Positions 53,616 through 62,578 are shown, counted from the first letter of the stretch. The stretch: 64,000 nt of DNA from Cellulomonas sp. SG140 (GCF_025770785.1 NZ_JANZLA010000004.1:248001-312000), one strand, 5' to 3'. Translations and numbers: made by a program. The notes: generated from the letters alone by a model not told the origin.

Positions 53616-54137
53616 CTACACCCGGCTCGTCGGTACGAGGTAGCGCCGCACACGTGCCGCACCGTCCGCCAGCACGTCCTGGAGCACGCCGCCGCAGCGC
53701 TCGATGACGGCCGCTGACGCCACGTTGGCGTCGTCGCACGTCACCAGCGCCTGCTCGATGCCGAGACCGGCCGTGATCGCCAGACCCCCGCGGAGCAGCG
53801 CGGTGGCATAGCCGCGCCGGCGGTAGGCCGGCCGGACGCCGTAGCCGATGTGCCCGCCGACGCGGGCGAGGTACTCGTTCAGCCGGTGCCGCACGGACAC
53901 GCGGCCGACCAGGTCGCCGTCCACCACGCCGACCAGGAACGTCGCCGGCACGTAGCCCGGCGGCAGGTCGCGCCCCTCCCGCGTCGCCGCCAGAAGCTCG
54001 ACGTACCGGTCGAACGGCCGGCCGTCGCGCCCGACGAGGAAGTCGAAACCCTCGGCGGCGAGCTCGCGCTCGGCGAGCAGCGCCTGGGCCTCGTCGGCCG
54101 TCGTCAGGGGGCGGAGCAGCAGGGTCGGCTCGGGCAT
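53616..54137 (-). CDS. GNAT-family acetyltransferase
   Basis: A 173-aa enzyme. The GNAT core has LVGVVDGDLVGRVSVRH, a conserved strand and loop HIGYGVRPAYRRRGYATALL (about residues 96-115), and QALVTCDDANVASAAVIERCGGVLQ, similar to predicted acetyltransferases of the YjcF/RimJ-like type. TACCAT lies 6 nt before the ATG on this strand, suggesting leaderless expression. Convergent with the preceding membrane-protein gene. Substrate unknown. Confidence 0.85.
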   Translation of the reverse strand: MPEPTLLLRPLTTADEAQALLAERELAAEGFDFLVGRDGRPFDRYVELLAATREGRDLPPGYVPATFLVGVVDGDLVGRVSVRHRLNEYLARVGGHIGYGVRPAYRRRGYATALLRGGLAITAGLGIEQALVTCDDANVASAAVIERCGGVLQDVLADGAARVRRYLVPTSRV

Positions 54138-54255
54138 CCGCCGATGGTAGGGGGCGGTCGCCGGTGGCAGGGGTGGTGGGCGGGACGACGCCCGAACGGC
54201 CTCGGCGGAGAGGTCGCCGCCGCTACGGTGACGGTGACGTCAGGGGGCGGTCGGG

Positions 54256-54687
54256 ATGGGCACGAGGTACGGGTCCGCGGCGGCGGTGGCGACGGTGCTG
54301 CTTCTCGGGGGGTGCGGCGTCGCGGGTGCGGCGCCGGGGCCGGTGAGCGGGCCCGTGAGCGCTCCGACGCCGACACCGACGCTCTGCGCCGAGTTCCCAC
54401 CGCAGCCCCCGCTCCCCGGCGATGTCGAGGGCTGGTGGAGCTCCACGCCGGCGGACGCGGACGGGAACGTGCTGACCGATCCGGCGGACTGGCCCGCCCA
54501 GCTGCGGGAGCACCCACGGACCGCGCTCGTGGACGCGGCCACGGGCCGCGTTGTCTCGAGCTGGGACCGGCGCACCTGCGGGCAGATCCCCGACTTCCGG
54601 CCGCCGAGCGGGCTCAGCGGGAACCAGCTGGTGGTGCTCGATGCGGACTCGGGCGGCGTGCTGGAGTCGATGCCGATGCAGCGGTAG
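54256..54687 (+). CDS. Small lipoprotein, unknown function
   Basis: A 143-aa exported protein. The signal ends in the lipobox LGGC with Cys20 as the lipidated residue. A Pro/Thr linker precedes a short domain with two cysteines (TLCAEFPP and RRTCGQIPDF) that may bridge. Tryptophans (EGWWSSTP) are notable. No family recognised. An AGGGGG stretch precedes the ATG. Confidence 0.62.
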   Translation: MGTRYGSAAAVATVLLLGGCGVAGAAPGPVSGPVSAPTPTPTLCAEFPPQPPLPGDVEGWWSSTPADADGNVLTDPADWPAQLREHPRTALVDAATGRVVSSWDRRTCGQIPDFRPPSGLSGNQLVVLDADSGGVLESMPMQR

Positions 54688-54706
54688 CGCTCGACGGCGG
54701 ACAAAT

Positions 54707-54759
54707 GTGACACAAATGCAAGAATTGTGATATAATAGAATGTCATGTCTTCACATGAC
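54707..54759 (+). promoter_or_regulatory. A/T-rich extended -10 promoter with operator-like dyad over the start codon
   Basis: GTGACA (-35, 54707-54712), an 18-bp spacer, TGA and a perfect TATAAT (-10, 54731-54736) precede ATG 54745 by 8 nt, so the mRNA should be leaderless or nearly so. GTCATGT-CTTC-ACATGAC (54742-54759) is a dyad with perfect 7-bp arms across the start codon. It is the strongest consensus promoter seen in the window. Confidence 0.7.
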
Positions 54760-55230
54760 GATTCTCTGGCGGGCCTCGATCCCGCCGTCCGGCAGTTTCT
54801 CCAGGACTGGACCCGGCTCGACGATCCTGCAGTGGCGCAGCGGCTGCTCGGGCCGGTGATCCTGGTCGGCGGTGCCGGCGTCGCCGGTGGCGCCCCGCCG
54901 TCGACGACGGCGCTGCCGAGCGAGCGGTTCGTCGCGGCGGTCGTCGGCCGGCAGCACGCGATGGCCGACCTGCCCGCGCCGCGGCTGGGACGGGTCGACG
55001 TGGTGGAGCTGGGTGCGGCCCGTCTCGTCGTGACCGCGCAGTGGCACGTGGCGGGGCCCGGTGGCCCGCTCGAGCTGGTCGGGGACTTCCTGCTCGAGCG
55101 GACCGCCGGGCCCGGTCTGCGTGCGCTGGCCTACCTGCCTCGCACCGATGTGACGGCGATGGTCGCGGGTCAGGCCCCCGTCGTGGACGACGAGGAGGCG
55201 GAGCCGGATGCCGGGGCCGTGAGGTCGTAG
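54745..55230 (+). CDS. Unknown 161-aa protein under a consensus promoter
   Basis: A soluble protein without a clear signal peptide. It begins with an acidic N-terminus and a helix (VRQFLQDWTRLDDPAVAQRLL), then alternates strands (VDVVELGAARLVVTAQWHV, LELVGDFLLERTAG), compatible with a SnoaL/NTF2-like cone fold, though this is uncertain. The first codons lie in an A/T-rich promoter with an operator-like dyad. Its last 61 bp overlap the convergent glycosyltransferase gene. Function unknown. Confidence 0.65.
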   Translation: MSSHDDSLAGLDPAVRQFLQDWTRLDDPAVAQRLLGPVILVGGAGVAGGAPPSTTALPSERFVAAVVGRQHAMADLPAPRLGRVDVVELGAARLVVTAQWHVAGPGGPLELVGDFLLERTAGPGLRALAYLPRTDVTAMVAGQAPVVDDEEAEPDAGAVRS

Positions 55231-57428
55231 ACCGTCACCCCGTCGACCGTCTGGGCGGTGTAGGTGGCGGCGACCCACGAGCTGATCTGGCCGGCGACGT
55301 CCGAGCCGCCGTTCGACCGGCCGAGGCCGCTGCCACCGATGTAGTAGTGGACCTGGCCGGCGGCGACCCACGCCTGGAACTGCGCGAGGGTCGGTGACGG
55401 GTCGGAGCCGTTGAAGCCGCCGATCGGCATCACGGACTGCTGCGTGGCCAGCTGGTAGCTCGCGGCGTTCTGCGAGCCGGTGGTCGCGGCGACCCAGCGG
55501 TACCGCGAGGCGTCGGCCTCGAGCATCGTCTTGAGGGTGGCGCTGACCGTCGTGCCGTTGAGCAGGCCGCCCATGCCGCCTGCGCCACCGGCGGTGCGGC
55601 CGGCGAAGCCCTGGCTCGGCACGGCGCCGGTGCCAGTCTGGCCGGTCCCGGTCGAGCCGGTGCCCGGCTGACCGCCAGGCAGCTGACCCGTCGTCCCGCC
55701 CGGTGCACCCACCGGAGGCTGCCCCTGCGTGCCACCCGGGAACTGGCCACCGCGGAACTGGCCACCGCGGAACTGGCCGCGCATCCCGCCAGGACCGCCG
55801 CCGAACCCGCTGCCGGCCACGGTCGGACCGGCGCTCACGATGGAGCCCGTGTGCGCGGTGGACACGGTCTGCAGCGTGTACGCGGTGGGCCCGGCCAGCG
55901 AGGCGGCCAGGGCAACCGCGGCACCGACGCCGGTCATGCGCCGGCCGGCACGCCCGCCGACCAGGCCGGGCCCGGCCAGCAGCAGCACCGCGCCCATGAC
56001 GGCGGCGGCGAGGATCGCCACCCGCAGCCACGGCAGCCAGGTGGACGAGCGGCCGAGCAGCTGCCAGGCCCACGCCGCGGTGAGCAGCGTGGTTCCGGCC
56101 AGGACGAGGCGCGCGGCGATCGTCGTGCGCCGCCGCCACAGCAGCACCGACCCGATGCCGACCGGGGCGGCGACCGCCGGGGCGAGGGCGACGGTGTAGT
56201 ACGCGTGGAAGATGCCGGCCATGAAGGAGAACGTCAGGCCCGTGACCACGAGCCACGCGAGCCAGGCACCGACCTGGGCGCGGGCACCGCTGGTCCGCGG
56301 CGCGCGACGCAGCAGCCACAGCGCCGCCACCGCGAGGATCAGCGCGGCGGGCACCAGCCACGCGATCTGACCACCGACCTCGGAGCCGAACATCCGGGTG
56401 ATGCCCGTGGCGCCCCAGTTGCCGCCGGCGTTGCCGCCACCGCCGCCGACCGACCCGACCTCGCTCCCGGTGATGCGGCCGAGGCCGTTGTAGCCGAACG
56501 TCAGCTCGAGGAACGAGTTGGTCTGCGAGCCCCCGACGTACGGCCGGGACGACGCGGGCCACAGCTCCACGAGTGCCACCCACCAGCCGGCGGAGAGGAC
56601 CATCGCGGCGACGGCGAGCAGGCCGTCGCGGACCCGCTTGAGCAGCGGCACGGGACCGGCCCACAGGAACACGGCCGCCAGGCCGGGCAGGACGAGGAAC
56701 GCCTGCAGCTGCTTGGTGAGGAACGCGAGTCCGACGAACACGCCGGCCAGGACCATCCACCGGGTGGTGCGTGGGCCGTCGACCGCCCGCATGGTGGCCC
56801 ACACCGAGGCGATCAGCAGCAGGACCAGCAGGGCGTCCGGGTTGTTGAACCGGAACATCAGGGCCGCGACGGGGGTCAGCGCCAGGACGGCGCCCGCCAG
56901 CAGGCCGGCCGTGGCACCGAAGTGGCGGCGGACCGTGCGGTAGAGGAGGGCGACGGACGCGACGCCCATCAGCGCCTGCGGCACCAGGATCGACCAGGAC
57001 GACAGGCCGAAGATCCGCACCGACAGCCCCATCACCCACAGGGCGGCCGGGGGCTTGTCCACGGTGATGGAGCCGCCCGCGTCGGACGCCCCCCAGAGGA
57101 ATGCCGACCAGGACCTGCTGCCGGCCTGGGCCGCCGCCGAGTAGAAGGAGTTGGCGTAGCCGGAGGCGGCGAGGTTCCAGAGGAACAGGGCCGCGGTGAC
57201 GACGAGCAGACCGACGAACGCGGGGGTGTCCCAGCGGCGGTGGGCGGGGAGGTCGGTGAGCGTCGGGCGTGGGCCGAGGGGGGCCGGGGCGCCGTCGGAC
57301 GGGGTGACGTCCGTCGGGTGCGGGCCTGTGGTCGGGTCGAAGGCCGGGGTGCCGAGGGGCACGGGCGCCGGGATGGGTGCGGGGCCGCCGGCGGCGCCGG
57401 GGGGCTGGATCGGGGCGGTGGTGGTCAT
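55170..57428 (-). CDS. GT39-like membrane mannosyl/glycosyltransferase with Gly-rich exported insert
   Basis: A 752-aa protein. The Pro/Ala-rich cytoplasmic start (about 1-60) leads to about 11 membrane helices (65-490). The first loop has the catalytic-type acid and SITVDKPPAALWVMGLSVRIFG, characteristic of the ArnT/PMT-like (YkcA/B) family that uses lipid-linked sugars. After the last helix comes a Gly/Gln/Thr-rich stretch (FRGGQFRGGQFPGGTQG, about 525-590), then a C-terminal exported domain with MPIGGFNGSDPSPTLAQFQ. It starts with ATG overlapping the GT2-GtrA stop (ATGA). It probably glycosylates cell-surface polymers or proteins. Confidence 0.87.
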   Translation of the reverse strand: MTTTAPIQPPGAAGGPAPIPAPVPLGTPAFDPTTGPHPTDVTPSDGAPAPLGPRPTLTDLPAHRRWDTPAFVGLLVVTAALFLWNLAASGYANSFYSAAAQAGSRSWSAFLWGASDAGGSITVDKPPAALWVMGLSVRIFGLSSWSILVPQALMGVASVALLYRTVRRHFGATAGLLAGAVLALTPVAALMFRFNNPDALLVLLLIASVWATMRAVDGPRTTRWMVLAGVFVGLAFLTKQLQAFLVLPGLAAVFLWAGPVPLLKRVRDGLLAVAAMVLSAGWWVALVELWPASSRPYVGGSQTNSFLELTFGYNGLGRITGSEVGSVGGGGGNAGGNWGATGITRMFGSEVGGQIAWLVPAALILAVAALWLLRRAPRTSGARAQVGAWLAWLVVTGLTFSFMAGIFHAYYTVALAPAVAAPVGIGSVLLWRRRTTIAARLVLAGTTLLTAAWAWQLLGRSSTWLPWLRVAILAAAVMGAVLLLAGPGLVGGRAGRRMTGVGAAVALAASLAGPTAYTLQTVSTAHTGSIVSAGPTVAGSGFGGGPGGMRGQFRGGQFRGGQFPGGTQGQPPVGAPGGTTGQLPGGQPGTGSTGTGQTGTGAVPSQGFAGRTAGGAGGMGGLLNGTTVSATLKTMLEADASRYRWVAATTGSQNAASYQLATQQSVMPIGGFNGSDPSPTLAQFQAWVAAGQVHYYIGGSGLGRSNGGSDVAGQISSWVAATYTAQTVDGVTVYDLTAPASGSASSSSTTGA

Positions 57429-58849
57429 CGGAGGATCCCTTCCGTGGCGGGCACGGTCGTGGCAGCCGGTGCCGGGAGCGCGGCCGCGGTGGTCGGTGAG
57501 CCGGGCACGAGCGCGGCGGCCGGTGCGGCCGCGGCGCGGAACACCCAGCCGCGCAGCAGGACGAAGCGCAGGACGGTGGCGACGAGGTTGGCGACGGTCA
57601 GCACGACGAGCTCGGCCGTCCGCCCGGCACCGGGCGCCAGCAGGTGCAGGCCCGTCAGCGAGCCGGACGTCAGCGCCCAGGCCAGGGCGAACACCAGCAG
57701 CCCCTGTCCCTGGTGCTGCACGGCGCGGTTCCGGCCGCGGACGCCGAACGTGAACGCGCGGTTCGCGGCGGTGTTGGCCACGGCCGTGATCAGCAGCGCC
57801 AGGACGTTGGCGGCCTGCGCACCGAAGACCGGGGCCAGCACCAGGTACAGCAGCGCGTAGGCGAGCGTCGAGGCGACCCCGACGGCGGCGAACCGGACCA
57901 GCTGACCGAGCAGCCGGCGGTCGCGACGTGCGGTGCTGCCGGGGTGTGGTGTCCCCCCGGACGCGGCGTCGACCTCGTCGGCCACGGCCTCGTCGTACGC
58001 CGTCTCGTCCGCCGCGAACGCCGCGTCGGACGCCAGCGTCAGGTGCTGGCGGATCTCCTGCAGCGGCAGCCGCCCTGAGACCAGCTCGCGTGCCAGCCGG
58101 ACGATGCCGGCCAGGTCGCCCCGAGCCGTCGCGACCACGTCCACCCGGCTGTCCGGGTCGTCCACCCAGTCCACCGGCACCTCGTGGATGCGCAGCCCGG
58201 CCTTCTCGGCCACCACCAGCAGCTCGGTGTCGAAGAACCAGCCCGTGTCGCTGACCAGGGGCAGCAGCTGCCGGGCCGCGTCCGCGCGGATCGCCTTGAA
58301 CCCGCACTGCGCGTCCGAGAACCGCGCGGCCAGCGTGCCGTGCAGCAGCACGTTGTAGCAGCGGGAGATCACCTCGCGGCGCGGGCCGCGCAGCACCCGC
58401 GACGAGCGGGACAACCGGGTGCCGATGGCCAGGTGCGAGTGGCCCGAGATCAGCGGGGCGACCAGCGGCAGCAGGGCCGACAGGTCGGTGGACAGGTCCA
58501 CGTCCATGTAGGCGAGCACGGCGGCGTCCGAGGCGGTCCAGGCGGTGCGGAGCGCCCTCCCGCGGCCCTTGGCCTCGAGGTGCAGCAGTCGCACGCCCGG
58601 CAGCTCCTGGGCGAGCCGCAGGGCGATCGCCCACGTGCCGTCCGTCGAGGCGTTGTCCGCGATGGTCAGCCGTGCCGGGTAGGGGAAGTGCTCGTCGAGG
58701 TACCGCCGGGTGGCGCGCACGGCGCGCTCCAGGTCCTTCTCCTCGTCGTGCACCGGGATGACCAGGTCGAGCACCGGCGCGAGCGGCGTCCGGGGGACCT
58801 GGTCCGGCGCCGGCGCGGGAGCCGGCTGGTCGAGGCTGGTGGTGTCCAT
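57425..58849 (-). CDS. GT2 dolichol-phosphate-mannose-synthase-like enzyme fused to GtrA domain
   Basis: A 474-aa fusion. The GT2 catalytic domain (about 28-265) has LVIPVHDEEKDLERAV, IADNASTDGTWAIA, the nucleotide-sugar DxD-type site YMDVDLSTDL and the SDAQCGFKAIRADAARQLLP region. Then an acidic linker and a GtrA domain with four helices (LVRFAAVGVASTLAYALLYLV, split, to about 445). It would load a sugar on polyprenyl phosphate and present or flip it, feeding the GT39-like transferase downstream (4-bp overlap). The sensor kinase gene precedes it by 22 bp, so all four genes form one operon. Confidence 0.9.
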   Translation of the reverse strand: MDTTSLDQPAPAPAPDQVPRTPLAPVLDLVIPVHDEEKDLERAVRATRRYLDEHFPYPARLTIADNASTDGTWAIALRLAQELPGVRLLHLEAKGRGRALRTAWTASDAAVLAYMDVDLSTDLSALLPLVAPLISGHSHLAIGTRLSRSSRVLRGPRREVISRCYNVLLHGTLAARFSDAQCGFKAIRADAARQLLPLVSDTGWFFDTELLVVAEKAGLRIHEVPVDWVDDPDSRVDVVATARGDLAGIVRLARELVSGRLPLQEIRQHLTLASDAAFAADETAYDEAVADEVDAASGGTPHPGSTARRDRRLLGQLVRFAAVGVASTLAYALLYLVLAPVFGAQAANVLALLITAVANTAANRAFTFGVRGRNRAVQHQGQGLLVFALAWALTSGSLTGLHLLAPGAGRTAELVVLTVANLVATVLRFVLLRGWVFRAAAAPAAALVPGSPTTAAALPAPAATTVPATEGILR

Positions 58850-58871
58850 GCCTCGAGGTTGCCGAGCGGAC

Positions 58872-60584
58872 CTACGCGGTCGGCAGGTGCTCCCTGTGGC
58901 GCTGCTGTGGGGCCCGCGACTGAGCCGGGGCCGGCTTCGGAGCCGGCGTCGGCGGAGGTGCGGCGGCCGGCAGCCGGACGACGAACTGGGTGTGCCCCGG
59001 CTCGCTCTCGACGGACAGCTCGCCGCCGTGCGCGGCGACCACGGCGTGCGCGATCGCCAGCCCGAGCCCGGTCGACGAGCCCGCGGCGCGGTTGCGCGAG
59101 GCGTCCCCACGGGTGAACCGCTGGAACAGCCGCTCGCGCAGGTCCGGCGGGATGCCGGGGCCGTCGTCGGTCACCCGCACGACGACGTCAGCACCCTCCC
59201 GGGTCACGGCCACCTGCACGTGCGTGCCCGCCGGGGTGTGCACGCGGGCGTTGGTCAGCAGGTTGGCGAGCACCTGGCGCAGGCGGTGGTCGTCACCGAG
59301 CACCTCGGTGGACGGCTCGTCGTCCGGGTCGGGATCGAGCTCGTCGACGGCGTCGTCGGTGAGGTCGTCGTCGTCGAAGCGGTCCACGAAGCCGTCGGGC
59401 ACATCGTCCGGGACGTCGTCGCCACCCGGCAGCGCGAGGCTCCACGTGTGGTCCGGCCCGGAGGCGTGCGCGTCCGCGACCGCATCCACGGCCAGCGCCG
59501 ACAGGTCCACCGGCTCGTGCTCCAGCGGCTGCGCGGCGTCCAGCCGGGCCAGCAGCAGCATGTCCTCGACCAGGGCGGTCATCCGGACCGTCTCCGCCTC
59601 GACCCGGGTCATCGCCTGCCGCGCGTCGCCCGGCAGCTCCTCCTCGGAGCGGCGCACCAGCTCCGCGTACCCGCGGATCGACGCGAGCGGGGTGCGCAGC
59701 TCGTGGCTCGCGTCGGCGACGAACCGGCGCACCTGCGACTCGGACTCGTGGCGCGCGGCCAGCGCCTGCTCGACGTGGCCCAGCATCCGGTTCAGTGCCG
59801 CACCGACCTGGCCGACCTCGGTGGTCGAGTCGGTGTCGCGCGCCGGCACCCGGTCACGGATCCGCACGGCGCCCTTGTCCAGCGGCAGCTCGGACACGCG
59901 CGTGGCCGTGGCGGCCACCCGGATCAGCGGTCGCAGCTCGCGGCGCAGCAGCACGTTGGCGCCGACGGCGGCCAGGGTGAGCCCGACGACGGCCACCAGC
60001 ACCTCGACGACGACGTACCGCTCGACCGTCGCCTCCATGTCGCTGGTCGGCAGGGCGGTCACCACGGTGGCGCCCGTCTCGGTGTGGACGGCCACCGCCC
60101 GGTAGCCGCCGAGCGCGCCGAGGTCGGCCGGGTGCACGGTGCCGTCCGGCGGCAGAGCGAGCAGCGTCGCCTGCTGCGTGGCGTCCAGGTGGTGGTAGGT
60201 GCCGTCGGTGCCGATGTAGCCGGCGCGGGTCACGCCGGCGGTGACGACGATGTTGGCCGTCCCGACCTCCTGGCCCGGACCCTCGAACCAGGGCGGGCGG
60301 GTGTCGGCGGAGGGTGTCGGCGGGGTGGTGGCAGACGGGGTCGGGGAGGTGCCGGACGCCGCCGCGGCCGATCCGGTGCCGGTCGTGCCGTTGGTGCCGC
60401 TCGTGCTCCGCTCGGGCGCGTGCACCGCACGCTGGCTCGCCGACCGCAGCCGGTCGTCCATCTGCGCGACGAGCGACGCCCGCAGCGCGAGGGTCGAGGC
60501 GACCCCCATCACCGTCGCGACGACGGCGAGCAGTCCCAGGACGGTGGCCAGCAGCCGCCGCCGCAGAGTCCAGCGCGTGCTCAC
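58872..60584 (-). CDS. Two-component sensor histidine kinase
   Basis: A 570-aa kinase. Two helices (about 10-30 and 190-210) flank an external sensor (about 33-185) rich in Ser/Thr/Pro at its start. HAMP follows (about 210-270), then the H-box FVADASHELRTPLASIRGYAELV (split; His about 300). An unusual acidic insert (DDVPDDVPDGFVDRFDDDDL, and on to DPDPDDEP) of about 40 residues lies before the N-box VLANLLTNARVHTPAG. The ATP lid GLGLAIAHAVVAAHGG and a Pro/Ala tail close it. GTG 60584 overlaps the regulator stop by 4 bp (GTGA). Confidence 0.92.
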   Translation of the reverse strand: MSTRWTLRRRLLATVLGLLAVVATVMGVASTLALRASLVAQMDDRLRSASQRAVHAPERSTSGTNGTTGTGSAAAASGTSPTPSATTPPTPSADTRPPWFEGPGQEVGTANIVVTAGVTRAGYIGTDGTYHHLDATQQATLLALPPDGTVHPADLGALGGYRAVAVHTETGATVVTALPTSDMEATVERYVVVEVLVAVVGLTLAAVGANVLLRRELRPLIRVAATATRVSELPLDKGAVRIRDRVPARDTDSTTEVGQVGAALNRMLGHVEQALAARHESESQVRRFVADASHELRTPLASIRGYAELVRRSEEELPGDARQAMTRVEAETVRMTALVEDMLLLARLDAAQPLEHEPVDLSALAVDAVADAHASGPDHTWSLALPGGDDVPDDVPDGFVDRFDDDDLTDDAVDELDPDPDDEPSTEVLGDDHRLRQVLANLLTNARVHTPAGTHVQVAVTREGADVVVRVTDDGPGIPPDLRERLFQRFTRGDASRNRAAGSSTGLGLAIAHAVVAAHGGELSVESEPGHTQFVVRLPAAAPPPTPAPKPAPAQSRAPQQRHREHLPTA

Positions 60585-61318
60585 GCCGCCGGGCGCAGCA
60601 CGTACCCCACGCCGCGCAGGGTGTGCAGCATCGGCGCCCGTCCCTTGTCGATCTTGCGGCGCAGGTAGCTGACGTACAGCTCGACGATGTTGGCCTGCCC
60701 GCCGAAGTCGTACTGCCACACCCGGTCCAGGATCTGGGCCTTGGACAGCACCCTGCGCGGGTTGCGCATGAAGTACCGCAGCAGCTCGAACTCGGTGGCG
60801 GTCAGGTGGACCTCGTCGGCACCCCGCCACACCTCGTGGCTGTCCTCGTCCATCCGCAGGTCGCCCACCACCAGCTGGGCCTCCTCACGACCCGACGCCG
60901 CACCGGCCCGGCGCAGCAGCGCACGCAGGCGTGCGACGACCTCCTCCAGGCTGAACGGCTTGGTCACGTAGTCGTCGCCACCGGCGGTCAGGCCGGCGAT
61001 GCGGTCCTCGACGGCGTCCTTCGCGGTGAGGAACAGCACCGGCACGTTGGGGTGGGTCGCGCGGACGCGGGCCAGCACCTCCAGACCGGTGAGGTCCGGC
61101 AGCATGATGTCCAGCACGATGACGTCCGGGTCCAGGTCCTTGGCCCGACGGACGGCCGCGTGGCCGGTCAGCGCGTGCTCCACCTGCCAGCCCTCGTACC
61201 GCAGCGCCGTGGACAGCAGCTCGGCCAGGTTGGGCTCGTCGTCCACGACGAGCGCGCGGACGGGGGAGCCGTCGGCACGGGTCAGCACGTCGGGGCGTCG
61301 GGCGGCGGTGGTCGTCAT
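60581..61318 (-). CDS. OmpR/PhoB-family response regulator
   Basis: A 245-aa regulator. The receiver domain (about 20-135) has VVDDEPNLAELL, the phosphoacceptor Asp in DVIVLDIMLPDLTG and the conserved Lys in DDYVTKPFSLEEV. The winged-helix effector (about 155-245) has HLTATEFELLRYFMRNPRRVLSK (split) and VELYVSYLRRKID. ATG 61318 (MTTTAARRP) is the likely start. It heads the operon: regulator, kinase, GT2-GtrA, GT39-like. It probably controls these cell-surface glycosyltransferases in response to an envelope signal. Confidence 0.93.
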   Translation of the reverse strand: MTTTAARRPDVLTRADGSPVRALVVDDEPNLAELLSTALRYEGWQVEHALTGHAAVRRAKDLDPDVIVLDIMLPDLTGLEVLARVRATHPNVPVLFLTAKDAVEDRIAGLTAGGDDYVTKPFSLEEVVARLRALLRRAGAASGREEAQLVVGDLRMDEDSHEVWRGADEVHLTATEFELLRYFMRNPRRVLSKAQILDRVWQYDFGGQANIVELYVSYLRRKIDKGRAPMLHTLRGVGYVLRPAA

Positions 61319-61406
61319 GCGACCAGCGTGGGAGCGGACGCTGTGGCGGCCCTGGATCGAGCCTGAGAGTTTGCTGTGCCACGCGCGGGCGGCGGCCGAG
61401 CACGGT

Positions 61407-61730
61407 TCAGTGCGTGTGAGGCAGGCCCAGCTCGTGCAGCCGTTCGTGCTCCTCACGGGCGCGCTGACGCGCAGCCACCCGGGCGGCGACGTCCTCACGG
61501 CGCAGCGGCGGGAGCTTCGCCGGCGGGTTCCGGCGTTCCGGCAGGTCGTCGAGCACCTGCGCGGTCGCGGCCGCGACCGCCGCGACGGCGGCGTCGAACG
61601 CCTCCCGGGTCACGTCGGTGACCTTGGTGATGCCGGTGACCTTGCGGACGTACTGGACCGCCGCGGCCTGGATCTCGTCAGTGGTGGCGGGCGGCTCGAG
61701 GCCGCGCAGGGTGGTGATGTTGCGGCACAT
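61407..61730 (-). CDS. DUF2277 family protein
   Basis: A 107-aa cytoplasmic protein. The family signature start MCRNITTLRGLEPPAT is exact, followed by IQAAAVQYVRKVTGI and an amphipathic helix with a Pro/Arg tail. Function unknown across the family; the N-terminal Cys is conserved. TACCGT 6 nt before the ATG on this strand suggests a leaderless mRNA. Confidence 0.85.
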   Translation of the reverse strand: MCRNITTLRGLEPPATTDEIQAAAVQYVRKVTGITKVTDVTREAFDAAVAAVAAATAQVLDDLPERRNPPAKLPPLRREDVAARVAARQRAREEHERLHELGLPHTH

Positions 61731-61790
61731 CCCTCGACGGTAGGCGCGCCGGCCGACATCGGCCCAGCACGTGGTCCGGACGTCGGTGGT

Positions 61791-62534
61791 TCAGCGGCCC
61801 TGTCCGGACGGGGCCGGCGGTGGCACCGGCAGCGGGGCGGCAGCCCCGGCGACCGCCGCCGCGACGATCGCCTCGATGGCGAACGTCGTCGACTCGGCCA
61901 GGTGCACGGCGTCGGGGTCGAGCAGCCACTGCACCTGCAGGCCGTCCATCACGCCGATGATCGCGCTGGCGGCCTGGCTCAACGTCAGCTCGGGCACGTC
62001 GGGGCCGGCCAGCTCGCGCAGGGCGTCGACGATCTCCCCGCGCAGGATCGAGAACCGGTTGCCGGCCCACGCCGCGGCCGGATGCCCCTCGGTGACCGAC
62101 TCCCCGGTCAGCACCGTGTAGCCCTGCACCACGCCGCGGCGCTGCTCGTTGGCCCGGACCGTGCGCAGCAGGTGGACGAACAGCTCGAGGCCGCTGGGGA
62201 TCTTCTGGCCCTCGAGGTCGCGGACGTCCTCCTTGTCGCGGTACTCGAGCACCTCGATCAGCAGCTGCTCCTTGGAGCCGAAGTGGTGCAGCACGCCGGC
62301 GTGGGTCATGCCGACCTGCTCGGCCACGTCGGCCAGCGAACCGGTCTTGTAGCCCTTGGCGCCGAAGGTGTGGGCCGCCGCGCGCAGGATCTCCTCGCGG
62401 CGCTCCGCTGTGGCGGGGCGGCGGCGCGGCCCGCGCGCGGCCGTGGCGCCGGGCTTCGTCGAGCGGCCCGCGGGCGCGGCGCTGCCCGGTGCGGCGTCCG
62501 TCGACGCCGACGTCGGAGGAGCGGGGTCCGCCAT
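61791..62534 (-). CDS. TetR-family regulator, probable controller of the divergent beta-glucosidase
   Basis: A 247-aa regulator with a 35-residue Ala/Pro-rich lead. The TetR helix-turn-helix has EILRAAAHTFGAKGYKTGSLADVAEQVGMTHAGVLHHFGSKEQLLIEV (split; about 47-94), and the C-terminal ligand-binding domain contains LSQAASAIIGVMDGLQVQWLLDPDAV. ATG 62534 is used. It is divergent from a GH3 gene, and an ACTTAC/GTAAGT dyad lies between them. It probably senses a sugar or aglycone released from beta-glucosides; the ligand is inferred. Confidence 0.88.
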   Translation of the reverse strand: MADPAPPTSASTDAAPGSAAPAGRSTKPGATAARGPRRRPATAERREEILRAAAHTFGAKGYKTGSLADVAEQVGMTHAGVLHHFGSKEQLLIEVLEYRDKEDVRDLEGQKIPSGLELFVHLLRTVRANEQRRGVVQGYTVLTGESVTEGHPAAAWAGNRFSILRGEIVDALRELAGPDVPELTLSQAASAIIGVMDGLQVQWLLDPDAVHLAESTTFAIEAIVAAAVAGAAAPLPVPPPAPSGQGR

Positions 62535-62560
62535 GGACCGACACCATACTGTTATCAATC

Positions 62561-62578
62561 ACTTACTGACAGGTAAGT
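62561..62578. promoter_or_regulatory. TetR operator dyad between regulator and GH3 gene
   Basis: ACTTAC-TGACAG-GTAAGT has perfect 6-bp arms and lies in the 107-bp divergent intergenic region, 27 bp before the TetR start and 64 bp before the GH3 start. Its A/T-rich arms stand out. It is the likely binding site for the adjacent TetR protein. Confidence 0.7.
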
